A DNA stretch of 64,000 nt from Halomonas colorata (GCF_014897985.1 NZ_JABUZA010000016.1:1-64000); one strand, 5' to 3'. Counted from the first letter of the stretch, positions 45,215-55,109 are shown. Made by a program: numbers and translations. The notes: generated by a model not told the origin, from the sequence alone.

Positions 45215-45236
45215 TGCCCCGCCAAACGGTGGGGCA
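45215..45236 (+). terminator. Hairpin after the NSS symporter gene
   Basis: TGCCCCGCC and GGTGGGGCA form a stem with a short AAAC loop, 17 bp after the symporter stop. No T-tract follows, so it may be a rho-independent terminator of the weak kind or an mRNA 3' stabiliser. Confidence 0.5.
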
Positions 45237-45268
45237 GCACGCTAGTCAATAGCTAACGATCTATCCAG

Positions 45269-45487
45269 CTAGTGCAATTCGCCTTCTTGCCGCTCATCTT
45301 CTTCCGGCAGGGGGGCGATATCCCGGTACAGTTTCTGAAATTCCCGATGTAGCTCAATCCCTCGACGCGCTCGTAAGTTGCGTTGAGCGGCACTCCGTTG
45401 ACGCTGAGCATGTTCATCTACTTCCATGCTCATGAAAATATCCAGCAGTTCGCTCTTAACCGAGGTGATTCGTTCGACGTTTCTCAT
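45269..45487 (-). CDS. Small conserved-looking hypothetical protein
   Basis: A 72-residue cytoplasmic protein rich in charged residues, mostly helical: RITSVKSELLDIFMSMEVDE, then HAQRQRSAAQRNLRARRGIE and a Glu-rich acidic tail. I do not recognise the family. ATG 45487 is preferred to the frame's first ATG at 45568 because the N-terminal extension is low in features and because ACCTGGAGGC lies just before it. It lies between the symporter and the HexR-type gene on the opposite strand. Confidence 0.6.
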   Translation of the reverse strand: MRNVERITSVKSELLDIFMSMEVDEHAQRQRSAAQRNLRARRGIELHREFQKLYRDIAPLPEEDERQEGELH

Positions 45488-45760
45488 AATCGACGTGCCT
45501 CCAGGTGAATATGCCTTCGTCCACCTGCATCCGTGACGACTGTTAAATGATGCAGTGCGGCACTTCACTTATTACTATACCTTACTTGACAAAATGATGA
45601 CGAAAGTTGACGAATTTGCTTAACGCCATTTAAACGCACGGCTAAGTCGGCGTTTCATTGCCCATTTATGCCGTCACTCAGGCATACTGTCGAAAATGCT
45701 GTTTAATACAGCAAAGCGCATGTAGTGAGACCAGCGCACTGGATAACCGAGGAGCTAAAT
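45488..45760. other. Intergenic region before the RpiR/HexR-type gene
   Basis: No further gene is visible in this stretch. It must hold promoters for the small minus-strand gene and for the RpiR-type gene; GAGGAGC at 45749-45755 is the latter's ribosome-binding site. Confidence 0.4.
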
Positions 45761-46615
45761 GTGAGTCGCGCCCTGTTCGATGAGATGAGACGCCGCATGG
45801 AGCACTTTCGTCGCTCCGAACAAAAGGTAGCGCGGTTTGTGCTGCGTAATCCTGATGAGGTCATCCATATGCGGATTGTAGACCTCGCAACGGAAGCCGG
45901 CGTCAGCGAACCCACCGTGGTGCGCTTCTGCCGCGCCCTGGGCTGTAACGGCTTTCAGGATTTTAAGCTGCAGTTAGCGCAAATGCTGGCCTCTGGCAGC
46001 CAGTTTGCTCAGTTCTCGATGAACGATAGCGACTCCGTCGCTGAATTTTCTCACAGCATTTTCGACTCCACCGTTGGCACGCTACTTTCTGTACGTGACC
46101 GGCTGGATAACGACGCCTTGGGCCGCGCGGTGAATGCGCTGGCCATGGCCAATCGGGTCGAGTTTTACGGCTTTGGCGCCTCAGGCGCAGTCGCTTTTGA
46201 TGCCCAGCACAAATTTTTCCGTTTGCAGATATCCACTTCCGCCTACGCTGATCCGCATATGCAGAATATGTCGGCCGTAACCCTTAAAGAGGGCGATGTG
46301 GTGGTGGCCATTTCACAGACGGGCCGCACCAAAGCGCTGGTGGCCAGCGTGCGTCTGGCCCGCGAAGCGGGTGCCACAGTGATTGGGCTGTGCCCTAGCG
46401 GTTCGCCCTTGGCGGAAGAAGTTAGCCTGCCGCTGTATATCGACGTTCATGAAGATACTGAAATCTACACGCCGTTGAGCTCGCGGATTGCCCACCTGGT
46501 GTTGATCGATGTATTAGCCGTGGGGGTTGCCAAAACCCGCGGGCCCAAACTGGCGGAACAGCTTAAAGCCGTGAAGAAAAGCCTGAATACGCTGCGCTAT
46601 CCCGAAGACAACTAA
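45761..46615 (+). CDS. hexR: RpiR-family regulator, HexR-like
   Basis: A 284-residue regulator with an N-terminal HTH_6 domain (FRRSEQKVARFVLRNPDEVI, then LATEAGVSEPTVVRFCRALG) and a C-terminal SIS sugar-phosphate-binding domain (GRAVNALAMANRVEFYGFGA, AISQTGRTKALVASVRLARE). HexR of Pseudomonas relatives represses hexose catabolism genes in response to 2-keto-3-deoxy-6-phosphogluconate. The start is GTG 45761, supported by GAGGAGCTAAAT; an earlier GTG at 45725 lacks a site. The neighbours are not sugar genes, so the targets must lie elsewhere. Confidence 0.83.
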   Translation: MSRALFDEMRRRMEHFRRSEQKVARFVLRNPDEVIHMRIVDLATEAGVSEPTVVRFCRALGCNGFQDFKLQLAQMLASGSQFAQFSMNDSDSVAEFSHSIFDSTVGTLLSVRDRLDNDALGRAVNALAMANRVEFYGFGASGAVAFDAQHKFFRLQISTSAYADPHMQNMSAVTLKEGDVVVAISQTGRTKALVASVRLAREAGATVIGLCPSGSPLAEEVSLPLYIDVHEDTEIYTPLSSRIAHLVLIDVLAVGVAKTRGPKLAEQLKAVKKSLNTLRYPEDN

Positions 46616-46631
46616 TTTTTGTCGCCGACGC

Positions 46632-46647
46632 CTGTATACACAGCCAG
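46632..46647 (+). promoter_or_regulatory. LexA-like box before uvrD
   Basis: CTGTATACACAGCCAG agrees with the LexA consensus CTGT-N8-ACAG except that the last half-site reads CCAG. It lies 53 bp before the uvrD start. uvrD is an SOS gene in enterobacteria, so SOS control is plausible. Confidence 0.5.
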
Positions 46648-46699
46648 TGTGTTTGCTGTGCTAAACTAGGCGCCCATTTTCGATCCGGCAGCGGCTTTT

Positions 46700-48898
46700 A
46701 TGGACGACGTCACGGCGATACTCGATCAGCTCAACACCGCTCAGCGTGAGGCAGTCAGTGCCCCGCAGGGTAACCTTCTCGTGCTGGCCGGTGCCGGTTC
46801 CGGTAAAACCCGCGTACTGGTGCACCGGATCGCCTGGCTGATGCATGCAGAAGGCTTATCGCCCTACGCGCTGCTGGCGGTCACCTTTACCAACAAAGCC
46901 GCCCGCGAAATGCGCACGCGCCTTGAAGCGCTGCAGGGCATTTCGTTACGCCATGTCTGGGTGGGCACGTTCCACTCGATAGCTCACCGCCTGCTGCGGA
47001 CTCACTGGCAAGATGCGCGGCTTCCGCAAAACTTCCAGATTATCGATTCCGATGACCAGCTTCGCCTGGTCAAGCGCCTGCTTAAAGACTACTCCATCGA
47101 CGATGAGCGCTTCCCGCCGCGTCAGGTGCAAGGGTTTATCAGCGGCTGTAAGGAAGAAGGTCTGCGCCCGCATCAGGTCAATGTGGATGGCGACGCCTAT
47201 CTGGCCCAGATGGTTGAGCTTTACGAGCGCTACCAGCTGACCTGCGAGCGCGGCGGCTTGGTGGATTTCGGCGAGCTGCTGCTGAGAAGCCTGGAGCTTC
47301 TGCGCGATAATCCAGCGCTTTTAAATCACTACCGTGAGCGCTTTGGCCACGTGCTGGTGGATGAGTTTCAGGACACCAATACGCTGCAGTACGCCTGGCT
47401 CAAACTGCTCACCGGCATGCAGACCCCCATGACCGCCGTCGGCGACGATGACCAGTCCATTTATGGCTGGCGCGGGGCCAAGGTCGAAAATATTCGCCGC
47501 TTTGAAGAAGAGTTTCCAGAAACCCATACGGTCCGCCTTGAGCAGAACTACCGCTCGACCAGCGCCATTCTGGATGCCGCCAATGCGCTGATCAGCCATA
47601 ACAGCGAGCGGCTGGGTAAAAATCTATGGACCGACGGTATCGAAGGCGAGCCCATTTCGGTATACGCCGGGTTTAACGACCTGGAAGAAGCGCGCTATAT
47701 CGTCGATACCATTAAAGAAAAGGTCGACGAAGGCTTCAATCGGCGCGATATCGCAATTCTTTATCGCTCCAACGCCCAGTCGCGGCTATTGGAAGAAACC
47801 CTGATCCGCCAAGGGATGCCCTACCGTATTTACGGCGGGCACCGCTTCTACGAGCGCTTGGAGATCAAGAATGCCCTGGCCTATTTACGCCTGCTGCTCA
47901 ACCGCGATGACGACGCCTCCCTTGAGCGGGTGATCAACGTGCCCACCCGCGGCATCGGCACCCGCACCGTGGAAATTCTGCGCCACCGCGCCCGGCTCGA
48001 GAGCATCTCGCTGTGGCAGGCACTGCACGACGCGTTGGGCGACGGCACGCTGAAAGGCCGCGCGGGCAATGCTGTGCAGGCTTTTGCCAACCTGATCGAG
48101 CAGCTCGACAACGACGCTGCGGGCCTGACGCTTTATGAAATCATCGATCATGTCACCGAGCACACCGGGCTGATTGAGCACCATAAAAGCGAGCGCGGTG
48201 AAAAAGGCCAGGCGCGGGTCGAAAACCTTGAAGAGCTGGTGACCGCCGCCCGCGCCTTTACCCAGGGAGATGCGTTTGAAACGCCGGAAGCAGGCGAAGG
48301 CATGGCCGCACTTGAAGCCTTTCTTTCCGAAGCGGCGCTTAATGCGGGCGACCATGAGGCCGAGGAGTTCGAAGATAGCGTGCAGTTGATGACGCTTCAC
48401 TCTGCCAAGGGTCTGGAGTTTCCGGTGGTATTTATTGCCGGCGTAGAAGAGGGGCTGTTCCCGCATAAAATGTCGATTGAAGAGCCAGGACGGCTCGAAG
48501 AGGAGCGCAGGCTTTGCTACGTGGGCGTTACCCGCGCCATGCAAAAGCTTTACCTGACCCATGCGGAAACCCGTCGCATGCATGGCAAAGAGGTCTTCCC
48601 CCGCCCCTCACGCTTTTTGCGCGAACTACCCCCGCATCTGCTAGAAGAAGTCCGCTTACGCGGACATATCTCGCGCCCGGTGACGGCAGCGCGCACAAGC
48701 TTTGCCCAGCAGCGCGTGGAAGGCGATGGCGACCTGCCGACCCTGCACGTGGGCCAGCGCGTGGGCCACCCGGTATTTGGCGAGGGGGTGATTCTTAACG
48801 CCGAGGGCGAAGGCGCCCGCGCACGCGTACAGGTCAGCTTTGAGGGCGATGGCGTTAAATGGCTAGTGCTGGGGTTTGCCAAACTAATCCCGCTATAG
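46700..48898 (+). CDS. uvrD: DNA helicase II
   Basis: A 732-residue superfamily 1A 3'-5' DNA helicase that unwinds nicked DNA in nucleotide-excision and mismatch repair. Markers are the Q motif LNTAQREAVSAPQGN, Walker A VLAGAGSGKTRVLVH (residues 28-42), motif II VLVDEFQDTNTLQY, motif III GDDDQSIYGWRGAKVE, LEQNYRST, and motif V/VI VQLMTLHSAKGLEF with CYVGVTRAMQKLYL. The length matches UvrD. The C-terminus VSFEGDGVKWLVLGFAKLIP is the Tudor-like domain typical of UvrD rather than Rep. Confidence 0.95.
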   Translation: MDDVTAILDQLNTAQREAVSAPQGNLLVLAGAGSGKTRVLVHRIAWLMHAEGLSPYALLAVTFTNKAAREMRTRLEALQGISLRHVWVGTFHSIAHRLLRTHWQDARLPQNFQIIDSDDQLRLVKRLLKDYSIDDERFPPRQVQGFISGCKEEGLRPHQVNVDGDAYLAQMVELYERYQLTCERGGLVDFGELLLRSLELLRDNPALLNHYRERFGHVLVDEFQDTNTLQYAWLKLLTGMQTPMTAVGDDDQSIYGWRGAKVENIRRFEEEFPETHTVRLEQNYRSTSAILDAANALISHNSERLGKNLWTDGIEGEPISVYAGFNDLEEARYIVDTIKEKVDEGFNRRDIAILYRSNAQSRLLEETLIRQGMPYRIYGGHRFYERLEIKNALAYLRLLLNRDDDASLERVINVPTRGIGTRTVEILRHRARLESISLWQALHDALGDGTLKGRAGNAVQAFANLIEQLDNDAAGLTLYEIIDHVTEHTGLIEHHKSERGEKGQARVENLEELVTAARAFTQGDAFETPEAGEGMAALEAFLSEAALNAGDHEAEEFEDSVQLMTLHSAKGLEFPVVFIAGVEEGLFPHKMSIEEPGRLEEERRLCYVGVTRAMQKLYLTHAETRRMHGKEVFPRPSRFLRELPPHLLEEVRLRGHISRPVTAARTSFAQQRVEGDGDLPTLHVGQRVGHPVFGEGVILNAEGEGARARVQVSFEGDGVKWLVLGFAKLIPL

Positions 48899-49025
48899 CG
48901 CGCGCATTAAGGGAAATGAATCGGCAGGTTGCCCAATAAAACCGGATTAGCGCATACTGACGAGCGGAAACTTGCGCTCACGTGCAATTACACAAAAATC
49001 ATACTTTCTCGGAGTTAAGCCCGCC

Positions 49026-50114
49026 ATGCAACGCCGCCAATTCCTGAAAACCGCCGGCCTGGGTGCCGCCGGTGTCGCCGCCGCACCTTTCGTAACCAGC
49101 GCCCACGCGCAAGAAACCTACACCTGGGACATGGTCACGTCCTGGCCGAAAAATTTCCCGGCGCTGGGTACCGGTGCCAACGACTTTGCCAAGCGCGTCG
49201 AGCAGCTTTCCAACGGCCGGATGACCATCCGCGTACACGGTGCCGGCGAGCTGGTGCCCGCCCTGGAAGTGTTTGATGCGGTTGCCGCCGGAACGGCTGA
49301 AATCGGCCACTCCACGCCTTATTACTGGCGCGGCAAGCTAGCCGCTGCACAGTTTTTTACGGCCGTGCCTTTCGGCATGACCACCACGGAGATGAATGCG
49401 TGGCTATATCACGGCGGTGGCCAGGAGCTGTGGGATGAGATTTATGCCAAGCATAATCTCAAACCGTTTGCCGTGGGCAACACAGGCCCGCAGATGGCGG
49501 GCTGGTTCAAAAAAGAGATCAACTCGCTAGCCGATATGCAGGGCCTCAAACTGCGCCTGCCAGGCCTTGCCGGTGAAGCCATGAACGGCATCGGGGTGAG
49601 CACCGTCAACATGGCGGGGTCTGAGATTTTTACCTCGCTGCAAACCGGCGTGCTAGATGCTGCCGACTGGGTAGGCCCTTACAACGATATGGCGTTTGGT
49701 CTGCATCAGGTCGCCGACTACTACTACACCACGGTGTGGAACGAGCCGACGGCTACCGTCGAGACCATGATCAACCTGGATGCCTGGAACGCCCTGCCGG
49801 AAGATCTCCAGGACGTTATCCGCGAAGCAGCACGCGCCTCCAACCTGGCTATGTACACCGAGTTCGCCTTCCGTAACGCCCAGGCGCTTGAAACACTGGT
49901 GGATGAGCACGGTGTTGAGCTGCGCGAGTTCCCAGAGGATGTGATCCAGGCGCTTTATGAGTCATCGCAGCAAGTGATTCAGAATCAGGTCGAAAACGAC
50001 GAAGACTCGCGCCGCGTTTATGAGTCCTACTCTGCCTTCCAGAAGGTTATTCGTCCGTTCAGTGATATCGGCGAATATGCCTATCTGAAAGGCCGCGATA
50101 AAGTGGGCGGCTAA
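49026..50114 (+). CDS. Tat-exported TRAP solute-binding protein, 2-oxo-acid-type
   Basis: A 362-residue periplasmic receptor of a DctP branch that binds alpha-keto acids (TakP type). The signal peptide starts MQRRQFLKTAGLGAAGVAA, a twin-arginine type with RRQFLK, ending before AHAQETYTWDM. Markers are LYHGGGQELWDEIYAKHNLK, LRLPGLAGEAMNGIGVST, and WNEPTATVETMINLDAWNAL. ATG 49026 is preferred to 48972 because CGGAGTTAAG lies just upstream and the Tat motif is then at the N-terminus. No dctQM is near, so it is an orphan. Confidence 0.88.
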   Translation: MQRRQFLKTAGLGAAGVAAAPFVTSAHAQETYTWDMVTSWPKNFPALGTGANDFAKRVEQLSNGRMTIRVHGAGELVPALEVFDAVAAGTAEIGHSTPYYWRGKLAAAQFFTAVPFGMTTTEMNAWLYHGGGQELWDEIYAKHNLKPFAVGNTGPQMAGWFKKEINSLADMQGLKLRLPGLAGEAMNGIGVSTVNMAGSEIFTSLQTGVLDAADWVGPYNDMAFGLHQVADYYYTTVWNEPTATVETMINLDAWNALPEDLQDVIREAARASNLAMYTEFAFRNAQALETLVDEHGVELREFPEDVIQALYESSQQVIQNQVENDEDSRRVYESYSAFQKVIRPFSDIGEYAYLKGRDKVGG

Positions 50115-50157
50115 GCGTTATCGATTGATGACGTTTGGATAAAAACGTTTGCATGAA

Positions 50158-50183
50158 CCAGGGGCGCTTCGGCGCCCCTGATC
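50158..50183 (+). terminator. Terminator after the TRAP receptor gene
   Basis: CAGGGGCGC and GCGCCCCTG form a strong stem around a TTCG tetraloop, 44 bp after the stop. There is no long T-run, but the stem is very stable. It also lies between convergent genes. Confidence 0.65.
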
Positions 50184-50228
50184 GTTATAACGGATGATGG
50201 TTAAAACGGATAATAGCTAGACAGAATA

Positions 50229-50642
50229 TTAGCTGTGAACGGCGCGAATACGCCCATTGTCGTCCAGTGCCACCATAACAAATAGCGCTTCGGTCACCTT
50301 TTGGCGCTCTTCAAGACGTCGTCCCAGAGGCGGGCGCACCCAAACTTCCACATCAATTTTAATCGAGCTGTGGCCAATCTCTTTTACTTGGGTATAAATG
50401 CTCACCATTGAGCCAACACGTACTGGGCTTAAAAAGTCCATCGACTCAATCGCCACTGTCGATGTTCGCCCGCCTGCTTCACGCCCTGCCGCCAGTTCTG
50501 CCGCCTGATCCATATGATTGACCAGCCACCCGCCCGAAATATCGCCGTAAAGGTTGGTATCCTGTCGAGAAGCCAGTAATTTTAGGGTGAGCTGTCCTTG
50601 AGGCGCGGGGACATCGTCCAGGTCGGTTTCTAAAAGTGTCAT
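50229..50642 (-). CDS. YciA-type acyl-CoA thioesterase
   Basis: A 137-residue hotdog-fold thioesterase that hydrolyses acyl-CoA. Markers are LKLLASRQDTNLYGDISGGW with the conserved Asn and Asp, LVNHMDQAAELAAGR with the catalytic-helix residues, and MDFLSPVRVGSMVSIYTQV and EVWVRPPLGRR. ATG 50642 gives a typical N-terminus; a frame to 50690 exists. It is divergent from pstS. Confidence 0.85.
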   Translation of the reverse strand: MTLLETDLDDVPAPQGQLTLKLLASRQDTNLYGDISGGWLVNHMDQAAELAAGREAGGRTSTVAIESMDFLSPVRVGSMVSIYTQVKEIGHSSIKIDVEVWVRPPLGRRLEERQKVTEALFVMVALDDNGRIRAVHS

Positions 50643-50726
50643 TAGTTGGTCGCTTAATAAGGTTATTGTTGTGCTAGTGCTGCATTGCAATATAAAAACG
50701 CTAGTTAATCATAAGAGGAAACTCGT

Positions 50727-51677
50727 TTGAAGCGTATCGGTTTATCGTCGGGCAAGAAGCCGCGTCTGCGTTTAACGCTCGCCATGGCGCTAATGCTATG
50801 CGCATCAGCGGTCTGGGGGCAACCTCAACCGATTAGCGGCACGCTGGGCGTTATTGGCTCTGACACCATGGCCGGGCTAATGTTGCGCTGGGGCGAGTCA
50901 CTCACCGCCCGCTACCCTGAGGTTAACCTGCAGTTTCAAGCCACCGGGTCGGCCAGCGTCCCCCCCGCATTAACGGCAGGTACTACCCGGTTGGGGCTTA
51001 TGTCACGCCCGATGTATGCTGGCGAACGTCAGGCGTTTATCGACCGGTATGGCTATCCGCCGCTGGAACTCAAAGTGGCGAAGGACGCACTGATTCTGGC
51101 CGTGCACCGGCATAACCCGTTAGGAGCCATCACGCGTAAGCAGGCCGACGCTATTTTCTCCACTGACCAGACGTGTGGTGCCGAAGCTCCAATAAGACGC
51201 TGGGACGAATTGGCCACGACACGTGACTGGCCGTATGGAAGCATCGCCCTGCATGGGCGTAATTTAGCCTCGGGCACCCATGGGCTATTTCAGGCCGAGG
51301 TGCTTTGCGGCGGCAATTTCAGGCCTGATATCAGCGAACATCCTGGCTCCTCAGCGGTGGTTGCCGCAGTGGGAGAGTCTCCCAACGCCATGGGCTATGC
51401 AGGCTATAACCACCTGACGCCGATGGTTCATGCGCTAAGCCTAATTACCCAGGAAGGCGCTGAAATCGCGCCTAGTGAGCAGGCCATTCAGCGCAGCGAG
51501 TACCCGCTATCGCGCGACCTGTACCTGTACGTTAATTTACCGCCCGGCGATTCGCTACCACCGGCTGACCAAGCCCTGCTAGCACTTATTTTATCCGAGG
51601 AAGGCCAGCGCATTGCCCGCGCAGCGGGGTTTGTGCCGCTTCCCGATAACGATATAGATGCTCAGCGTACCTGGTAG
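50727..51677 (+). CDS. PstS-like phosphate-binding protein
   Basis: A 316-residue periplasmic protein with a signal peptide (LTLAMALMLCASAVWGQP), then GTLGVIGSDTMAGLMLRWGE, where Ser-Asp-Thr binds the anion. GRNLASGTHGLFQAEVLCGG and NAMGYAGYNHL are further PstS features. It starts with TTG at 50727, preceded by AGAGGAAACTCG. It supplies phosphate to PstCAB downstream. It is shorter than some PstS proteins but complete. Confidence 0.87.
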   Translation: MKRIGLSSGKKPRLRLTLAMALMLCASAVWGQPQPISGTLGVIGSDTMAGLMLRWGESLTARYPEVNLQFQATGSASVPPALTAGTTRLGLMSRPMYAGERQAFIDRYGYPPLELKVAKDALILAVHRHNPLGAITRKQADAIFSTDQTCGAEAPIRRWDELATTRDWPYGSIALHGRNLASGTHGLFQAEVLCGGNFRPDISEHPGSSAVVAAVGESPNAMGYAGYNHLTPMVHALSLITQEGAEIAPSEQAIQRSEYPLSRDLYLYVNLPPGDSLPPADQALLALILSEEGQRIARAAGFVPLPDNDIDAQRTW

Positions 51678-51689
51678 GTAACTATCATC

Positions 51690-51711
51690 TAATTGTCATA
51701 AAAATGACTTA
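51690..51711 (+). promoter_or_regulatory. Pho-box-like site before pstC
   Basis: CTAATTGTCATAAAAATGACTT resembles the PhoB consensus of two TGTCA-type repeats, with TTGTCAT followed 4 bp later by TGACTT. It lies about 65 bp before pstC, between pstS and pstC. PhoB control would fit the genes. Confidence 0.45.
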
Positions 51712-51775
51712 GAGTAAGGAGAATTCACCATGCAAACCCTCTTCATGACGGCCCCGGCTCTCTTATGATGTTGAT

Positions 51776-52894
51776 ATGACCCCACCTCGCGCTGCTGTTT
51801 CTCGCCAGCCACTACGCCAGTTAAAAAACCGTATAGCCACCGGTCTGATTACTGCTGGCGGTATTGGTGTATTGCTGGCGATTTTGGCGATCGGCGTGTT
51901 TCTCGTTTGGGAAACGTTGCCTCTGCTGGCATGGGATCAAACGTTTGCCTTCAGCAAACTCTCGCCGCTGGCCTGGGGAACGTTAAAAGCCGCTCTGGCT
52001 GCCATGCTGTTTGCCCTGCCGATAGCCCTAGGAGCCGCGATGTATTCGGCTCTATTTATGTCGGCTCGCCTACGCAGCCGCGTTAAGCCAACACTTGAAA
52101 TGATGGAAGCGATACCCGGCGTGGTGGTGGGGTTTATTGCCGGTTTAGTGCTTGCCCCTTGGGTTGAGCGTCATCTGGCCAGCACCCTGGCGCTATTGAT
52201 CTGGTTACCTATCAGCGCGGGCTTGGCAGGTGTCCTCTGGCACATGGCCGCATCGCGCTGGCGGCAGTGGCTGCCCCTTTCATGGGCCGGCCTGTGGCTT
52301 TTGCCCTGGCTCGTGTGCATGGTGCTTTTGGCGCTGTGGTTTGCCCCCCTGCTTGAGAATTTTTTGTTAGGCGGCGACTTGCGCCGCCTGCTCGAGCAGC
52401 ACTGGGGAATGGATTACGCCACCCGCAATGCGCTGATTGTGGGTATCGCCATGGGGTTTGCCGTTATACCCAGCATCTACGCCCTGGCGGAGGATGCTTT
52501 AGCCGATGTGCCAACAAGCTTGATGGAGGGTGCCCAAGCGCTGGGCGCCAGCCGCTGGCAGGCGCTCTGGAAAGTTGCCTTACCGGCTGCTGGCCCCGGT
52601 ATTTTCTCGGCGGTGATGATTGGCGCGGGGCGTGCTGTCGGTGAAACCATGATTGTGCTGATGGCCAGTGGCAACATGGCGTTGTTGAGTGTCAGTCCTT
52701 TTGAAGGCATGCGCTCCATGGCAGCGGCCATTGCCATTGAGCTTCCCGAAGCCTCGCCCGGCGGGCTTACCTACCACCATTTGATACTTGCTGCTCTGGT
52801 GCTGTTTATCTTTACGTTTTTGGTTAATACCCTGGCTGAAGTAGTCCGTTCACGCATGCGACGCCGGTATCATAAAGCGGGGCGCCATTCATGA
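51776..52894 (+). CDS. pstC: Phosphate ABC transporter permease PstC
   Basis: A 372-residue inner-membrane permease with six or more hydrophobic helices. The N-terminus is VLLAILAIGVFLVWETLPLL, then AIPGVVVGFIAGLVLAPW and SLMEGAQALGASRWQALWKV, the EAA loop that contacts PstB. With PstA it forms the phosphate channel. Its last base-pairs overlap pstA (ATGA), showing coupling. Confidence 0.93.
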   Translation: MTPPRAAVSRQPLRQLKNRIATGLITAGGIGVLLAILAIGVFLVWETLPLLAWDQTFAFSKLSPLAWGTLKAALAAMLFALPIALGAAMYSALFMSARLRSRVKPTLEMMEAIPGVVVGFIAGLVLAPWVERHLASTLALLIWLPISAGLAGVLWHMAASRWRQWLPLSWAGLWLLPWLVCMVLLALWFAPLLENFLLGGDLRRLLEQHWGMDYATRNALIVGIAMGFAVIPSIYALAEDALADVPTSLMEGAQALGASRWQALWKVALPAAGPGIFSAVMIGAGRAVGETMIVLMASGNMALLSVSPFEGMRSMAAAIAIELPEASPGGLTYHHLILAALVLFIFTFLVNTLAEVVRSRMRRRYHKAGRHS

Positions 52895-54300
52895 ACCGCT
52901 TCTCAAGTACGCCTCGCCGACGCTTGCTGGACGCGCTCTGGCCATGGTTATGTGCCGCTAGCGTCGCTTTATCACTTTTAATGCTAGCGGCCTTGTTAGC
53001 GCTCTTGGTGGTACGCGGATTAGGTCATTTTTGGCCCGCCACGCTTGAAGAAATTACCCTGCGCTCAGGTGCAATCGTCGCCGGGCAGCCGACCCGCGAG
53101 GCCCCGCTACCGCAAGCAGAGGGCTTTGAACGGCTTTACTTTACGGCGAACCGGGACATCGACGGCGTTAGCTGGCGCTGGGTAAATCTGGACGACATCG
53201 TCTCACGCAGCACGCCAAGCGACCTGATTCGCCTGGAACGTAACCCGTGGGGTGATTTTATCGGCCGCTTAGCCGGCGTGGAAACGGGCGGGCAGTTGCT
53301 CCGTGAAGACCAGGCATGGCGTTATCTAACTCAGGCGCTCGCCCTGCCCCAGGCGGAACGCCCTGATGCCGAGCTTCTGCTAGTAACCACCGATGGCCAG
53401 ACACTGCGTCAATCACTGAGCGGTGTCAGCCAGGCGCTGGCGCCTAACGCCATGTCCTGGTGGCAGAAAATGCACACCTGGAGCCGAAACGTCTGGCAGT
53501 TCTTGAGCCAGGGTCCACGTGCCGCCAATACGGGCGGCGGTGTCTGGCCGGCTATTTTTGGCACCGTACTGATGGTCATCTTAATGTCGGTGATCGTGAC
53601 GCCTTTTGGGGTGCTAGCGGCCATCTATCTCAATGAAATCGCCCACCAGAACCGCCTTACCCGCTTGGTACGTATTGGAGTACGTAATCTGGCCGGCGTA
53701 CCATCGATTGTGTATGGCGTGTTTGGCCTGGGCGTTTTCGTATACGGCATTGGCGGCACGCTTGATAGCTGGTTTTTCAGCGATACGTTGCCCTCACCGA
53801 CCTTCGGCACCGGCGGCCTTTTGTGGGCATCTTTAACCCTGGCATTGTTAACGCTACCGGTCGTGATTGTGGCGACCGAAGAGGGGCTGGCACGTATTCC
53901 TGATGCTCAGCGTGAAGGGGCGGTGGCACTAGGCGCCACGCGCCTGGAAATGCTGGTGCGCATTGTCCTGCCCATGGCCATACCCGCCATGCTGACCGGG
54001 GTTATCCTCGCGGTTGCCCGTGCGGCCGGCGAAGTGGCGCCACTGATGCTGGTGGGCGTCGCCAAGCTGGCCCCGCAAATGCCCGTGGACGGTGAATTCC
54101 CTTATTTACATCTAGAGCGCAAGTTCATGCATCTTGGCTATCATCTATTTGACACCGCCTTTCATGGCGAGGATGTACAGGCTGCTATGCCACTGGTGTA
54201 CGCCACGGCACTTCTTTTAGTGCTCATTGTGCTGGTGCTTAATCTTACTGCCATATTTCTGCGTCATTATTTTAGGCGCCAACGAGGAAGCGAATGCTAG
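52891..54300 (+). CDS. pstA: Phosphate ABC transporter permease PstA
   Basis: A 469-residue permease. The N-terminal helix is followed by a large extracytoplasmic insert of about 190 residues (residues 45-230, with [20 protein letters not shown]), as in the long pseudomonad-type PstA, and then five helices. [19 protein letters not shown] and the EAA-type loop [20 protein letters not shown] are visible. It overlaps pstC by 4 bp and pstB by 7 bp. Confidence 0.92.
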   Translation: MNRFSSTPRRRLLDALWPWLCAASVALSLLMLAALLALLVVRGLGHFWPATLEEITLRSGAIVAGQPTREAPLPQAEGFERLYFTANRDIDGVSWRWVNLDDIVSRSTPSDLIRLERNPWGDFIGRLAGVETGGQLLREDQAWRYLTQALALPQAERPDAELLLVTTDGQTLRQSLSGVSQALAPNAMSWWQKMHTWSRNVWQFLSQGPRAANTGGGVWPAIFGTVLMVILMSVIVTPFGVLAAIYLNEIAHQNRLTRLVRIGVRNLAGVPSIVYGVFGLGVFVYGIGGTLDSWFFSDTLPSPTFGTGGLLWASLTLALLTLPVVIVATEEGLARIPDAQREGAVALGATRLEMLVRIVLPMAIPAMLTGVILAVARAAGEVAPLMLVGVAKLAPQMPVDGEFPYLHLERKFMHLGYHLFDTAFHGEDVQAAMPLVYATALLLVLIVLVLNLTAIFLRHYFRRQRGSEC

Positions 54301-55109
54301 CGTCATTAGATTCAGCCACAGCCTCTCAGGCGCCGGTGACGCACTTTTCGTCCGAGCACAGCGCCCTGAGCATCAACCAGTTTAACCTTGCTTATGCGGG
54401 GAAATCGGCCCTGCGTGACTTAACGCTTAGCATACCGCGCCACCGGGTAACGGCATTTATTGGCCCGTCAGGCTGTGGCAAGTCCACCCTGCTGCGCGCC
54501 ATTAACCGGCTGCACGATCTTAATGAGAGCGTGGCGCACAGTGGGAATATTCAGCTTGAAGGGCAGGATATCTACGCCCCGCAGATGAACGTGACCGAGC
54601 TGCGCCGCCGAGTGGGGATGGTGTTTCAAAGCCCTAACCCGTTTCCCATGTCGATTTATGAAAACGTGGCCTTTGGCTTGCGTTTACAACACCGCCTACC
54701 CAAACGGCAGCGTGATGACATCATCGAGTGGGCGCTTACCTCAGCGGCGCTGTGGGACGAAGTAAAGGATCGCCTTCACCGCTCAGCCTGGCAGCTTTCA
54801 GGCGGCCAGCAGCAGCGTTTGGTGATTGCCCGGACGCTAGCCGTCCAGCCCGATGTACTGCTACTCGATGAGCCAGCATCAGCGCTTGATCCGATTTCAA
54901 CGTTAAAGATCGAGGAATTGATCCGTAATCTTAAATCGCAGCTTACGCTTGTTCTTGTAACTCACAATATGCAGCAGGCCGCCCGGGTATCCGATTACAC
55001 CGCTTTTTTACACACTGGAGAACTTGTTGAGTATGGCCCTACCGATCAAGTCTTCACTAACCCGCGCTTACAACGCACCGAAAACTACATCACCGGCCGC
55101 ATGACTTGA
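54294..55109 (+). CDS. pstB: Phosphate ABC transporter ATPase PstB
   Basis: A 271-residue ABC ATPase. Walker A is [18 protein letters not shown], the signature is [17 protein letters not shown], Walker B is [15 protein letters not shown], and the H-loop is [28 protein letters not shown] is specific to PstB. An N-terminal extension of about 25 residues precedes the ABC fold. It overlaps pstA and is followed by phoU. Confidence 0.94.
   Translation: MLASLDSATASQAPVTHFSSEHSALSINQFNLAYAGKSALRDLTLSIPRHRVTAFIGPSGCGKSTLLRAINRLHDLNESVAHSGNIQLEGQDIYAPQMNVTELRRRVGMVFQSPNPFPMSIYENVAFGLRLQHRLPKRQRDDIIEWALTSAALWDEVKDRLHRSAWQLSGGQQQRLVIARTLAVQPDVLLLDEPASALDPISTLKIEELIRNLKSQLTLVLVTHNMQQAARVSDYTAFLHTGELVEYGPTDQVFTNPRLQRTENYITGRMT

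Noticed and set aside
47885..48583. 232-codon open frame on the minus strand within uvrD
   Set aside because: uvrD motifs on the plus strand are complete; the antisense frame has no recognisable features.
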